Positions 12,301 through 24,574 of a stretch of DNA of 64,000 nucleotides are shown here, piece after piece (the stretch's first letter is position 1; each line of letters opens with the position of its first letter). Origin of the DNA: Massariosphaeria phaeospora (taxonomy: Eukaryota; Ascomycota; Dothideomycetes; Pleosporales); assembly GCA_011032825.1 (NCBI GenBank), contig JAADJZ010000004.1:62001-126000 (forward strand), written 5' to 3'. The position numbers and the translations under genes are program-made. The notes below the pieces were generated by a model. That model did not search any database and was not told the DNA's origin. It saw only the letters and a list, made by a program, of their open reading frames with translations.

Positions 12301-14075
12301 ACGTTAATTAAACATTTTGTAAGAACTATGCTTTGCTAGCAGCGCAGCGTTTTTTTTAAAAAACGCTTGCTCGTACTTTTCTTAGTATTGCTAGAAAAAA
12401 GTAACTATACTGTTGTTAGTAAGAAAACTTGCGACTATAATATAGCTATTTTAGTTCGAGTCTATAGCAGTAGCTGCAAAAGCTTTTAAATTTTTAATAT
12501 CAATTCGCTTGTAAAGTGTCTAGCGTTTTGAGAACTAAAAAGTTTTTTAAACGAAATTTCAAACTAGATTTTACTTTTTTAGCTATAGCATGCTTAGAAC
12601 TATGTCAAAACTCGCAATCTCGCCTACGTAGAAAGTTCTCGTAAACAAACGTTTTTGTCTACAACTATTTTTGATTTTGTAACGCACTTTAGCATAGCTT
12701 AAATATTTAAGTTTTAGTTGTTTAGAAACACAAAGCGCCTTTAGCTAACAGCTACGTGTATTTTGATTTTAGCTTTAATAGCAAAATCTTTGCTAAGAAA
12801 GCTTTTTTAAGCACTACTATTAACAAAAGCTTAGACTAAAGCTTTAAACTTCGGTTTTATTACAGTCTTTTTTACTTCTATTAGAGTAGATTTACGTTCT
12901 TTAACTTTTCGCGAGAATGTAGCAGCGCTAATAAGCTTTAAGTTGTAAACTACTAAACTTCTAAAGAAGTAAAAAACTTTCTCTAAAGTTTAGCTTTTCT
13001 TTAGAAGTTAAAAAAGCGCTTAAGGTATTTATTTTAGAAGTGTTTTACTTTGTAGCAGTAGTAACAGCTACTATTCTTGTAGTTTCGCTTTTTTAGGCAA
13101 TTTGTTTAGCGTTCTTTTTAAAGCGAAAGTGTAGAGTGCTAGAGAAAAGTTTTTCTAATTTGCAAGTATTATCGCGGCTTTTTAAAAGCTGTCTAGCTTT
13201 TTTGTAGCTAAAAAAGTTGCGAAGAGTGTTTTCTACAGCGTGCTTGCTAAAGGCAAACAACTTACTTTTTTTAATAACACGCTAGTGCTAATTAGCTATT
13301 GTTTCTAAAGTATCGAAAATGTTTTACCGTTGTAAATTTAGTTTCAAGCAGTTTTAAATTTTAATATCTAAGGCTAAGTAAAACTTGTAGATATATTAGA
13401 AATCTTAGTTGTCTAAAGTAGTTTTCGCGTTAATTTTCTTTTACTAAACTTTTAAAAGGTTTAGCAGTTTAGTAAAAAATTAAAAGCTTTAACTTGCTTT
13501 CTTAACTTTCTAGCAAGCGGGTTGTTTTTGCTTTTAAAAGCTGCTAAGCATGTTTATTATAGTTTCTTTTATAAGTTTTTATAACAAACTAAGGTTTTTT
13601 TCTTCTAGAAGTAGCGAGCGTACTACTCGCTTTTAGTACGCTACCTAGTAGTTACTAAAGTACATTTTAAAGAAATTAGTTCTCTATGTCTTTAAGAGAG
13701 TACTAAGAAAAAAGTTAGCAAAGAACTTTTCGCAGCTTCGTGCCTAAGCGTTTAACTAGGTTTAATTCTTGCTTTTAAACTTTGTAGAGAGTTTAGACTT
13801 TAAGAGAAAAAAGTTAAACGTTGCTAGAACTAAAACTACTGCTTAAGCAGTTTGTTAAAGTTTAACTATAGAGATTACAACTAGTTCTCTTGAAAAGTGT
13901 GCTAAAAAAGCACTTTTAAACTTTTTAAAAAAGGTTTTAAGTACTTAAGTCTACTAGCTTAATTCAAGCGAGCAAACTAGGCTACAAAACAAAACTCGTT
14001 TTTGTTTTTTAAGTTTTGCAAGTTAAGCGCGCTTTTTCGCTAGCTGTATGTAGTAGTTAGTAGCAGCAATGTTCG
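9313..14075 (-). mobile_element. Degenerate Ty3/gypsy chromovirus (family 3), truncated at both ends
   Basis: Minus-strand order from right to left is Gag, RT, RNase H, integrase, chromodomain. A CCHC knuckle lies at about 13040-13090 (CYYCYKVKH with a later Cys changed to Tyr and a TAA). RT reads KTAFYTRYSYFEYIVMLF then VYLDNIFIYF (YLDD to YLDN) at about 11800-12000. The integrase region with the conserved QTNGQTER-type motif is near 9990-10040. At 9340-9440 ENIFEIKKIVAKRK matches a chromodomain start. Copia cuts it at 9312 and a G1 LTR starts at 14076, so neither family-3 LTR is visible. Confidence 0.8.
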
Positions 14076-14136
14076 TGTTACAAACAGAAACAATACTAAG
14101 TATCGTAGACTAAGCAACAACGCAAAAGAGTTGTTA

Positions 14137-17100
14137 CTTAAGCTTAAAGTTTCTTTGAAAAATCTTGCGAAATTGCTTGCGCGTAGCGCGAGCCTATCTC
14201 TCTAATGCAAATAATCTCCCCAATGCAAATATTCAGCTACAGTTTTAATTTATTAGCGAAATACGCTTTCCTATAACACAATTAAGCTAGTATAATTAAT
14301 ATATACATTTTATTAAAGGCTTTAGTTAGTTTGCAAGTTATCTAGCTAAGTGTTGCTAGCGTAGCTGCTTTCGTCGTCGCTGCAGTTTTTATTTGCAATT
14401 TTATTTGCTATAGCTGTAAGCTGCGTTTGCAACTTAATTTTAACGCTTGTAAAATTAAGTTGCAAAGAAAGTAGTAAAGCGCTTTTTTAGCTATTATATT
14501 GCTGTATAGTGTTGTGCGCTGTAGAAATTTAAAAAGAATAAACTTAGTATACAAATTAACTAGACGGCGCGCTTAGCTAGCTACTTTACAAGCAAGCGTT
14601 AAATCTGTTGTTGTACTATTCTTGCGATACTTAAGGCTACTTAGGCGCAGTATATACTTTAGTTTGCTTGTAGCTTTAGTATTGTAGCTGTAGTTGTTGT
14701 GCGCGTGTACTTATTGCGTTACGCTACGCTAAGCGAGTACGTTAGTTGCTACGCGCTTGTAGTACTTGCTACTATAGTTTCTAATTATAAGCAGTAATTA
14801 CTTGTATTTATTAGTAATTTTAGTAACTTTGCAAAGTTGTTTGGCAGCGAGCTTACTTTTAAAGCGAGCAAAGTTGTTAACCTGCTACTATTGTACTATC
14901 TTGCGAGCATTTTAAAAGTATATTAGTTTGCTTTTAACGTTAAGCGCTTGCTGTTTGCAACGACAGCGCTTATTTTTAGCAGTAATTGCTACTTCTATAC
15001 GTTAAAGCTTTTGCTTTAAACTTTTAGCTATACGAGCAAGCGCAAAGACGCTTCGCTAGTATTTAATAACGCTAGCTGCAACTTTGCGTAGAAAATGCTT
15101 ACGTAGTACTACCTAAACAAAAAGCTTCTGCGCTTAGAGTTAACGTACTATTTTTAGCGTATGCTAGGCAGCGTTGCTAGGTGCAAAGTTCTTTAGCTTT
15201 AGCGTTACGTCTAATAGTTGCGCTTACTAAAAATTAATTTTAACGCGGTTGTAGCGTTAGATAGGCGCTTAAAATAGCAATAAAGCAAGCTGTAAAAGCA
15301 AAAATACTACGATTAAAGTTGTAGAGCGTATGTTTGTTGCTAGAGAAAGTATAAGCAATTGCTCGTTGTTGCTAGAGTTGCAATTCTTTTGCTGCTTAAG
15401 CTAAGTAAGTACGACGTTTAGATTAAGTAGTGCAAAACTTGTACGTTTCTAGCTACTAAAAATTGTACTACGAGTAAACGTAAAACGCTAGATCTCTACT
15501 AGAGTTGCTATAAAGTTAGCTTTGCTTATATCTTTTAACCTAGTACGCGCAGCTTAGTCTAGGCAGCAACTATAATACTACTTAAGTAGCTAAAAACAGC
15601 TAACGTTAAGTAGCTGTAGTAGGTAAGTTGTATAAAGTAGCAGCGCAAATAACTGTATAAAGTGCTTTTTTGCGTACTAAGCAAACTTTTTTGTTTTATA
15701 AAAGCTATAACGTACTTTACGAGTTAGTAGATTACACGAGTTCGTAGATTACTTTTGCCAAGCTCCTACCAACTCTACCTATGCACGCGATGCTTTAACA
15801 ACAACACTAAGTAGAGCTTTCTACAGAACGTTAGATACAAACTGCTCTTTAGGCTTTTAAACAAAACGCGACACTTTTTTAGCAACGCGCTGCAGCTATC
15901 TACAACGTTGCTTAATTATTACTAAGCTACCAACGCGTAGAACAGACTCTACAAGCAAATTGCTAGCCTAAATTAAAGAATCTAACAAAGACTAAAGAGA
16001 GCGTAGTTATTAAGCATATACTTAAGCTTATTACGCGCGGATTTCTCTCTAAGCTCGCAGCTGTAGCTGATATAGCCAATTCCTTGCGCGCAAAGCGCAA
16101 TTTAGGCTAAGTTAGCTTAAACTAGCCTAGTACGTAGGTTAAGAGCCGCTTTGAGTTTACAATAAAGTTTAATCGCAAGTACAATTACAAAAAAGCGCTT
16201 TGCAAGAATCTAAAAGTTATCTAAAGCTAGTTTAGCCTAGTAGCTAACATTAAAGCCAAGTACAGCATCTAGAATAAAGATACGTACAACTTTAACAAAA
16301 CAAGCTTTATAATAGGCTAGATATTATCTAAAGCAGTTGTTACAGCTTTAGAGAAACGAGAACGGCCAAAGGCAATACAGCAAGGCAATAGAAAGTAAAC
16401 AACAGTTATCCAAAGCATCAACGCAACAAAGTAGGCTATTCTACTTTTTATTATTTTTAAAAGCTGCTATTACTTCTTTGCTTAGTACAAAGAAAAAAAT
16501 CTGCTTTAAGACTAGGTTATTGCAGTTTCTAAGAACAGCTAGACAACAAATAAGCTTAGCTTGCAGTAGTTAAAGCACTTTGATAAGCATACAAAGAAAA
16601 AAGTAGTTAGTGCCTACTAACTACTCGCAATTGACAGCTATAAGAGCTATAACTCGCTTGCATTCTAGCAATACTGCAAAAAAAACAAGATTATTACTAT
16701 TTGCATGCTTTTGCACTTATCGCACTTTCTACAGCTTCTTAATGTAGGTTGTTTTGCTTTTTTAAAAAAAGCGTACGGGCGCTAAGCTAAAGATCTTATG
16801 CGCAACTGTATTACCTACATTACGAAACTTAAGTTTTTACTATGCTTTATACGCGCCTATAATGCAGCAATTACTTTTAGTAATATCTAAAAAAGGTTTC
16901 AAGGCGCTAGATTAGTTCTATTTGACCTAGAACAAGTTATAATAGCTTTTAACGTTTGGTTGCGTACTCTATTACTACTACTGCTTATTAATAACGAGCC
17001 TTAGCAGTTGCAAACCTTAAGCAATACTTTTAAATTTAGGTCGCAATTGACGCTTGTAAAAGCAAGAATTTAAAAGCATGTAGATAGCTTACCGACGTTT

Positions 17101-18609
17101 ATAGTAAAAGCCTTTAAGAAAGTCTTAAAGAGAGCAGCTATTATTGCGCACAAGCTAGTGTTGGCGCAAAAAAAAATCGCAAAGCTTTAAGCGGCAAATA
17201 AAGCTGCTACGCAACGTAGATCGCATAAAAGAAAGCAAATTTAAGCAGAAAAGATTTTAATAGTTGAGAATAGAGCTTGTTTAACTGCTCTAAAAGAGTT
17301 TAGAGCGCGTAGTAATAAAAAAAAGCTAAAAACGCAAGTGCGCGCTAAAGCAGGTGAACTATCTTAAAAGCAGTGTAGATAGTGCAATTAGACCAAACAT
17401 AATGCGCGTACGTGTAAGCAAGTAGTAAAAGTAAACTCTAAATAATATCGCGTATTGTATTGCTTTATACAAGGCCAAAGTAAGCTGTTTTGCGCTAGAA
17501 TAGAGTAGTTTTGGTAGGAGCTTAGCAAAAGTAATTTACGAACTCGTGTAATCTACCAACTCGTAAAGTACGTTAGCTGTTAACGAAAAGCAATTGCCAA
17601 ACGCCTTGCCGTTGCTTTGCTATTATTTTGTTAAAATGCTTTAGCTAGTTAAGCGCTACTTTGTTGTTGCTATACTCGCTATTGCTAGTATAGATAAAGT
17701 AATTGTTAGGTATATTAGTTACTTAGTGCTCTATAATCGTTGCTGCCTTAACAATAACTATAGAAAAAATAGCTACGCTGTTTGCGCTTATACACTCTAC
17801 GAAAGTAACAAGCTCGCAATTGTTAGCGTTAGAGATAAAGATCTAGCGCTTATTTCTACTGTAAACGTACTAGCTGCTTGCAACTTTAATTTAGCAGCTA
17901 GTTTCGTTTATATTGTACGTATTCGCTAGCAATATACTCAATTGCTAAATAAAGCTTTTTAGCTTTGTAAACTACTTGCGCAGCGCTTTAGACTTTTGTG
18001 CAAGCTTTCGCTGCACTTTTAATAGCTTTGCTTTAACGCTTTTGTACTTTAAATGCTTTTGCAGCTAGCAACGCTTTTAGCACTTGCCTAGTAGCGCAAG
18101 CGCTTTATTTACTTTTAGGTAGAATTCTTTTAAAAGCGCGTACGCTTGTTGTTTAACTATTTCTTTATGTACTTTATAGCTAATCGCGTTAGTTGCGTCG
18201 AAATAGCGCACAAGCGCAAGATTTTGCTTTTTTAACAATTGCTAATTTTTTTGCGTACAACGATTAGATTGCGTTGAGAAGTTTAAGTAAGCGCGGTAGA
18301 AGTAATAATATAGTAAGTTGTGCGCTGTAGCGTAAGATTTAATGTCTAGCTTAGTGTACTTGCAAAAGCGCAACGCGTAGCTTCTAAGCGCAACAACTTT
18401 AGCAGCGTATTTTTTAGCTTGCAATAGATTGCAAGGCATAGTTAAAACAATTTTACTAATTTAAAAATTAGTAGTATAGCGTTATAGTAGGAATTGATTT
18501 ATGTAGTAGTTTTTAAATTGCATTAAGAAAATTATTTGCATTAAGAGAATAGGCTCGCGCTACGCGCAAGCAATCTTGCGAAATTTTTCGAAAAAACCTT
18601 AGGCCTAAG
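14137..18609 (-). mobile_element. Pogo/CENP-B-like DNA transposon I with long TIRs, split by pogo E1
   Basis: Inverted repeats of about 90 bp bound it (core TTGCTTGCGCGTAGCGCGAG), with TA at 14135-14136 and 18610-18611. The minus-strand transposase starts at about 18439 with a helix-turn-helix-like N-terminus (AKKYAAKVVALRSYALRF; YRAYLNFSTQSNR), then NTYNINETSC near 17880 where the family has a DET motif. After E1 is removed, the C-terminal half follows (LLNVSCFQLLK near 15600 for the third Asp region, then DISKANFIATLVEI). Without E1 it is about 2.6 kb. Stops and D-to-N changes mean it is dead. Confidence 0.8.
15710..17573 (+). mobile_element. Fot1/pogo-type transposon copy E1 (degenerate)
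   Basis: TIRs of about 60 bp start ACGTACTTTACGAGTT at both ends, flanked by TA (15708-15709, 17574-17575). The plus-strand transposase begins at 15781 (ATGCACGCGATG) and reads through HTH segments (SKLAAVADIANSLRAKRN), YNFNKTSF (first catalytic Asp now Asn), LLAIDSYKSYNS (second Asp kept) and LNVGCFAFLKKAYGR (third Asp now Asn). A coiled C-terminus follows. The 1864-bp length matches other copies. Stops are mostly TAA/TAG at former Gln and Trp codons. Confidence 0.88.
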
Positions 18610-18723
18610 TAGAGCTTGCAAGTTTGCAAAACAAAAGTATAGTAATGCGCAAAGCAGAATTAAGTTAGCAATTACGTAATAGTAATTAGTGCGATTAAAG
18701 CTTTAGCAAACTAAGTATACTAA

Positions 18724-19223
18724 TGTTATTAGAAGTGTTCTCTTACCGAAGGTACTAGTATCGAACTTAGAGATTTCGCCTAAGGAATTGTTCTGTATTC
18801 GAAAAGCTTGATAACAACAAAAAAACAATCTCAATTCTATTCTAGATAGAATAACAAAGTAACAATCTGTTGCCTATAGATTTAATCTATGTATAAAATG
18901 TACTTAGAAGAGTTAACTACAAAGAATCTAAACTGTAAAAGAAATTCTGCTAATCTATATAGTTCTATAATTCTTTGCTAAAAGCGTTCTGCTTAGTCTG
19001 CTTAGTGTGCTTAGTCGCTAAGCACTTTAGGCTAGCTAAGCGTTCGCTGCTTAGTATGCTTAGTTCGCTAAAGCTCTAATCGCACTAATTACTATTACGT
19101 AACTGCTAACTTAATCTTGCCTTGCGCATCGCTGTACTTCTGTTTTGCAAACTTGCAAGCTCTAACAACTCTTTTACGTTGTTGCTTAGTCTACGATACC
19201 TAGTATTATCTTTGTTTGTAACA
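18724..19223 (-). repeat. G1a 3' LTR
   Basis: 500 bp, the same length as its partner at 31932-32431; starts TGTTATTAGAAG and ends TTTGTAACA on the plus strand. Contains repeated CTTAG/GCTTAGT motifs and a conserved TCACTAATTACTATTACGTAA-like block seen in all copies. Confidence 0.93.
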
Positions 19224-20600
19224 TTATTCTTTTTTTTAAGAATATCGTCTTAATAGCTGTTCTGCTATGCTGTGCTAGTTCTTTTCGTGCTTTGCATTAA
19301 AAGTGCTGTTTCGTATAAAAGTAAGTTAACCTTAATCTTCGTCGTGTTGTAGCTTCTTTTTGTATTTTTTTAAGTCTTTAAGTTTAACTATGCCTAAGTT
19401 TTCGCTTTCTGTGGATTTGTGCTCTAAGTTAACTTGCCGTTGTTACAATTAAGTTGCTTGCATTTGTGAAACTAGTCTAAAGATGCCTGCTCTTTGCGGC
19501 TGTTGTTCTAAAAAAAACTTAAAGTGCCTAGTTGATTTCTCGTTAGATAAGTGTGCTAAATGCCTTTAGTCTAGCGCGCCCTACGGTTTTGCTCTAACAA
19601 AAAGAAAGTAAGCAGCTTTTTAACAAAAGCGTTGCGACTTGCAACATTAGCTTTTGCTAGCTAAGCAACAGGTGCTATTTGCACGGATTTAAGCTACTTA
19701 GCTAGTGTCCGCAGCAAAGTCTCGTGCTGCTACTCTTCGAGTAGAGCTTTTTGTTGCTAAAATAGAAAAAGATTAGCGTTTTGCTAATAAGTAGGTTGCT
19801 ATTGAAAAGCTAAAGAAACTAAAAGCTGCGCAGTCTAGCGCTGCTATCGATTCTAAGAGTACAGCTTCTACTAATAGTCCTGTACCGCTGCTATTCAAAA
19901 CGCTTTCGGCTAACTTAGGCTAGTTACAGACTAACTCTTCTCTGCTTGTTCTTTTTTTTTTTGACTTTTCTACTTTTCTAGAGAACTTGGATTCTTTGCT
20001 TCTAAATTTTGCTAGTGGTACTTCCGTACTAGTTCCTTGCAGTTCGTAAAATTTCGTATTAGTTTCTATGTATTCTAGCTCTCTAGCTATTTTTGCTATT
20101 TAACTAAGTATTTCTACTAACGTTTAAACTTCTATAGGTTCTTAACTTCTTTAACTTCGTACTCTTTGTTTTTGAGTTTGATATTAGTTGCTACTTCGGC
20201 GTCTAGTAGTGCTAGTTTAAGAAGTAATTTGTAAAAAACTAGGTGTATGCGCATGCTTGTAGGTAGCTATAGTTTAAATAATACAAGTTCTTTAACCTTT
20301 AGGATTTTAAACGGTTTTATTTAGAAGTTGTTTAACTTGTTGCATAGTCGTTTAGTTTTTAGGTTTTTTTGTAAGAGAAAAACTCTATTTCTCTCTTTAA
20401 GAGTTGGTTCTTTAAGCTTTTTCTTATTTGCTAACTTAGCTATTGTAAAGTTTCTTTAAGCAATTCGTTAGCTTAATTTGTTGTGTAATTTTTGCATTCT
20501 AGAAGCCTTGTTGTCCGCTGCTAGCGAAATGCTTTTAATATCTTTTAAATTTTAATAAGCTACTAGCTTATATTTATAGTTTGCGTAGTGTAGCGAGTGT
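19224..20600 (-). pseudogene. G1a region between integrase and 3' LTR
   Basis: This AT-rich stretch is conserved with the second G1 element (47678-49060), so it belongs to the element, presumably the Pol C-terminus and 3' untranslated DNA. I could not follow a continuous frame or recognise a domain. Confidence 0.5.
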
Positions 20601-23529
20601 CTTGTCGTTGTAAACCTTGTGCTGTTGTATGCCAATTGTGCTGTTAACAAAAGTTTAACCTAGTTGTCTTGCAGCTTGTTAGTGTACATTCGTAGGTACT
20701 GTTTTAGCGTTTAGTTTGTTTGTTCTGTCTAGCCGTTTGTTTGCGAGTGAAAGCTAGTTAATAGCTTTTTTGCAACCTCTAACTAGGCTAGGAACGTATT
20801 TTAAAACTTTAATATAAACAGTTTGTTTCTATTAGTAATAAACTGTTTTAGCAATTTGTAATTAGCTACGAGTGCCTTTGTAACCTCGTAGGCTATTTTT
20901 TCTGCCGTAATTAATTCTTCTGTTAGTACAAAATGTAATTCTTTGGTTAATCGATCTACGATTACCAAGATCGAGTTGCATAGCCGTGCTAATCTAGGTT
21001 TTAACAATTTTAAAAGCTTTACTATAAAGTTTATTGTAACGCTAATTCATAGGCGTGCGAGTAGTTCTAGCGGTTAAAGTAATCTGTAGGGCTTGTATCT
21101 TTTAGGTTTGTTTTTAAAACAATCTAAACAGTTGCTTACTACTTTCTAAACTGTGTTTTGTACGTAGAGCATTAAGTACTCGTTTAAGATTCGTTAAACT
21201 ATTTTGTTAATTTCTAAGTGTCTATATGCTCGTGAAGCATGTAATTTCTAAATAAGCTGTATAGCTTAAGTGTTATTCGTAACTATCTATCTTTGCTAGT
21301 CGTTTTTGCTCTATTCTTGGTGCATTCTTTTTTTAATGCTAGTAACTCTAGCTATCTTAGCTAGTTGTAGTTGGTTATATTCGAGAGTTTCGTCTAAGTT
21401 CCGTTGTAATATTGGGTTATGCGTAACTAGTTTGTTAGTTTCTATAAAATTTGATTTTCAACTAAGCGCGTTCGCAGCTCTATTGTTAGTTCCTTTGCAA
21501 TAGTAAATCTTGATGTCGTAGTTTGCTATAAATTCGGCCTATTTGACTTGTTGTCTATTTAATTTCTTAGTTGTAGTAAAGCTAGTAAAGTTCTAATAAT
21601 CTAAGTACACTTGTACTTAGTGCCTTGCTTCTTTTAGCTGTGCTTTTTATTGTTTAAAGGCGTTTATTATTGCTAATAGCTCTTTATTATAAACGTTGTA
21701 GTTGAGTTCTACTTCTAAGAACTTTCTAGAATAGTAGAACACTAGTTTCTATTTCCTGTCGTTGCATTGCTGTAAGAGTATTGCTTCTAATGCGTAGTTT
21801 AAAGCATTAGTTTTTACTTAAGTTTCTTTTTTTAAGTCGTGCATCTATAGCATCGGTGCTGTAGTAAACTTCTTTTTAAGTTTTTAAAACGCCTGTTCCT
21901 GTACTTTTGTCTATTCGAACTTTTTGTTTTTTTTAGTAACTTCTAAGAGTAGTGTCGTAGTCTTAGAGTAATTCTTAATAAACTTTCAATAGAAGTTAGC
22001 AAATTCTAGAAAAAACTGCACGTTTTTTACTGTTTTAAGAGTTAGCTATTTTTGTACAGTCTAGATTTTCTTCGGGTCTATTAATATACTTTTTCTTAAG
22101 ATAATAAATCTTAGATAGCTAGTTTTTGTAACGTGAAATTTACACTTCTTCGAGTAAAGAAGTAGCTAGTACTGCTTTATCTTTCGTAGCACTTTTTTAA
22201 CATGTTCTTAATGCTTTTCGAACGTTTTTTTAGAGTATATTAATACGTCGTTTAAGTACGCTGTAACAAAAATGTTTAAGTATTTGTATAGTGCTTTGTT
22301 AATTAAGGCCTAAAACGTAGCTAAGGCATTAGTTAATTTAAACAGCATAACCTAGTACTTATAGAGTCTATATCTAGTTTTAAAAGCTGTTATCTATTCG
22401 TGCCTTTTTGCAATTTTAATGCGATAGTATCTATTTCGTACGTTAAGTTTTGTAATTTATTTTACTTTTTAGAGTTAATCTATAAGCTTCTAAATAAGCG
22501 GTAGTAAGTATCTGTTTTTTCGTGTAACGTTGTTGAGATGTCAAAAATCTACGCACAGTTTCAATTCCTTGTTTTTCTTAGGTACAAACAATATTGGCGA
22601 AGCTATTAAGCTCTCGCTTAGTTGTATGTATTCTCGCTAAATATTCTTTTAAATGTATTTTTTTAATTTTTTTTGCTAGTCGTAAGTTAGGGGATACATT
22701 AGTCTTAGTCGCAGTTTTGTTCCTTTCTTGAGGATAATTTTATGATTCTACTTTTGGTAGTTTGCTAAGTTGTGCTTTTTGTTTTTTTTAAAGAAACTTT
22801 TAAACTCCGCTTAGTATTTAGTAGAGAGGTTTTTAAACTTCTCTTTCTGTTCTTTAGAGAAGTTGGATTGTAGTTTGCTTACTTTTAAAAGCGCAACTTG
22901 TTGTATCTATATAACGCCTATTTGCTAAGAGTTTTTTTTACAGATTCTCGCAATTTTGTAAAGTAAAATTAGACTAATTTTTTCGTTCTTAGGTGAGCTT
23001 TGAATTGTTGATTTGTTTTGTTGTACTACAGCGACTTTCTTTCTAAGCCTTCAGCTGCGTATTGTTTCGTTTTCTTAATTAATATTAAAGTTGTGTTTTT
23101 GTAGCTAGTCGTACCTAATATACATGTTAGAACTTTTAAAGTTTATAATATTAATACACTGTCGATGCCTAATGCTCGCAACTTTTAATTTAACTTTATA
23201 AGTTTTTAAGTTAATTAAACTGTTTCTATATTTAAGTAGTTGTCTGTTAGCTAACACTGTTCGTATTAGTTAATTTTTAACTTAATAAAGTATCTTGTTT
23301 TTTTTTACCTATCTTGAGGAGACTAATGTTTAGGCAGCTTTACTATTAAGTAGTGCAGTAAGCTCTTAGCCTGCGACTTTCGCTTTTACTTTTATGTAAT
23401 TTTGTTTTAGTTGCGTTTTTTATACGCTTTGTACGGCTGTGCTAGAAGTACTTATACTATTCTAACCGTAGGTCTAGTAGCCCGCTAGTTTTTTGCTAAA
23501 AAAGTCTTTAAAACTTGTTTTTCTAGAAT
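20600..23529 (-). pseudogene. G1a Pol: RT, RNase H and integrase (degenerate)
   Basis: At 20801-21007 an open stretch reads ILVIVDRLTKELHFVLTEEL and later FITNRNKLF, the Ty3/gypsy integrase core in which ITDRDKLF has become ITNRNKLF (both Asp to Asn). The QTxGQTER-type motif lies at about 20690-20760. RT is near 22200-22300, reading IFVTAYLNDVLIYSKK, so YLDD is now YLND. The frame is cut at 23530 by the young chromovirus, beyond which the Gag side resumes at 30068. Catalytic losses are all G-to-A on the coding strand. Confidence 0.8.
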
Positions 23530-23534
23530 GTTCC
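23530..23534. other. Target-site duplication GTTCC of the young chromovirus
   Basis: GTTCC here and at 30063-30067 flank the element exactly outside the TG and CA LTR ends, fixing both borders and confirming one insertion into G1a. Confidence 0.95.
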
Positions 23535-23965
23535 TGTAAAGGCTGAGCGGACTTGGAAGAGTTTTTTATCAGGCTTAGGTTGGTTCTTAGGGATGAAGTG
23601 AGTTCGATGGACCAAGGGGGGTTGTATGGCGTTCAATACTAAGGCAGTAGCGGGCTTCGTTCTGCAAAGAGTATAGAAGTCAAAGTAAGAGTCAACTTGG
23701 GTAATTGAGATTAAAGACAACGACTGTAAGAGTGCGTTGTCTCTCGTAGTCTATATACTTAGAGAATGTCCTTTGCTCATTCTTGAGCGCTCACTATTGA
23801 GCAGTGCTCGTTGCTGAGCGCTTACCATTGAGCGCGCTCATTCTTGAGCGCTCATCAGTGAGCGGTCACGTGACCGAGGTTTGGTCAGCTTGCTGTGTGA
23901 CCCTATTGGTGGCTTATAACCCGGGCGCTTCGCGCTGGGCCTGGTTGTAATACTGGATCGTAACA
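23535..23965 (-). repeat. 3' LTR of the young chromovirus
   Basis: 431 bp, nine transitions from the 5' LTR and no gaps. Carries the same TATA-like sequence (about 23750-23758), TGAGCGCTCA palindromes (23776-23855) and a 14-bp perfect palindrome CGGTCACGTGACCG at 23863-23876. Confidence 0.96.
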
Positions 23966-23980
23966 TCATCCTCCCTCTCC
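23966..23980 (-). other. Polypurine tract
   Basis: On the coding strand this reads GGAGAGGGAGGATGA and directly abuts the 3' LTR, the expected place and composition for the plus-strand primer of reverse transcription. Confidence 0.85.
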
Positions 23981-24064
23981 AATGATTCGTCCTCGAATTG
24001 TGGGGGCCGCTTATTTCGTACAAGTAGCCGGAGTTACCCCGCATCTAGCTAGTAGCAACTTGCG

Positions 24065-24574
24065 ATGTCTTCGTCAACTCATCGTCGCTTTCGTCTTAGC
24101 TCTGAAATCCGTCAAGCTAATACACTCGCCGAAATCGCTTGTAATCATTGTTTCCTGCAAGGCCTAGATTGTTTTGTTATGCTGGATTCCCGTTTGAAGT
24201 GCGCCGAGTGCACGCGTCTGGGTCGGGCGTGTGTCAACATGTCGTGGGAGTCGTTGGATCGTACTCGTGAGGAGTATAGAAAGAAAGTGGATGAAGATGA
24301 GAAATTGTTGGCAGAGGTGATAAATCGTCTGCTGCGAAATAAGAAGATTCTGAAACAGGCGGAAGAGCGGGCGCGCAAGAAGACTCTTTGTCTTGCGTCG
24401 GAGATAGAAGCGTCGGGCGAAACCGAGCCGGCGGAGGAAATTGACTGTCCTGCGGCGTCGATTGGGATGGAGTTTTCGCCTGCGATGTGGGCTACGATGG
24501 GCCTGATCGATTCTTCCGTTGCTGGTCATGGTGTTCCTATCGATACCGTGCTAGGATCTGGTGGCAGTTCGTAA
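24065..24574 (+). CDS. Antisense Zn2Cys6-like protein inside the chromovirus
   Basis: An intact 169-codon frame runs opposite to gag-pol, from an ATG 100 bp inside the 3' LTR, overlapping the last 38 bp of pol tail to tail. Residues 26-58 hold six cysteines spaced C-x2-C-x6-C-x9-C-x2-C-x6-C, the pattern of fungal Zn(II)2Cys6 binuclear clusters. A charged, heptad-like helix follows (about residues 60-108, EEYRKKVDEDEKLLAEV), then an acidic, low-complexity tail. Such clusters usually bind DNA in transcription factors; here the basic residues typical after Cys2 are weak, so DNA binding is only inference. I recall similar proteins in fungal genomes but cannot check. It survived while gag and pol did not, though chance could explain that. 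Confidence 0.65.
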   Translation: MSSSTHRRFRLSSEIRQANTLAEIACNHCFLQGLDCFVMLDSRLKCAECTRLGRACVNMSWESLDRTREEYRKKVDEDEKLLAEVINRLLRNKKILKQAEERARKKTLCLASEIEASGETEPAEEIDCPAASIGMEFSPAMWATMGLIDSSVAGHGVPIDTVLGSGGSS

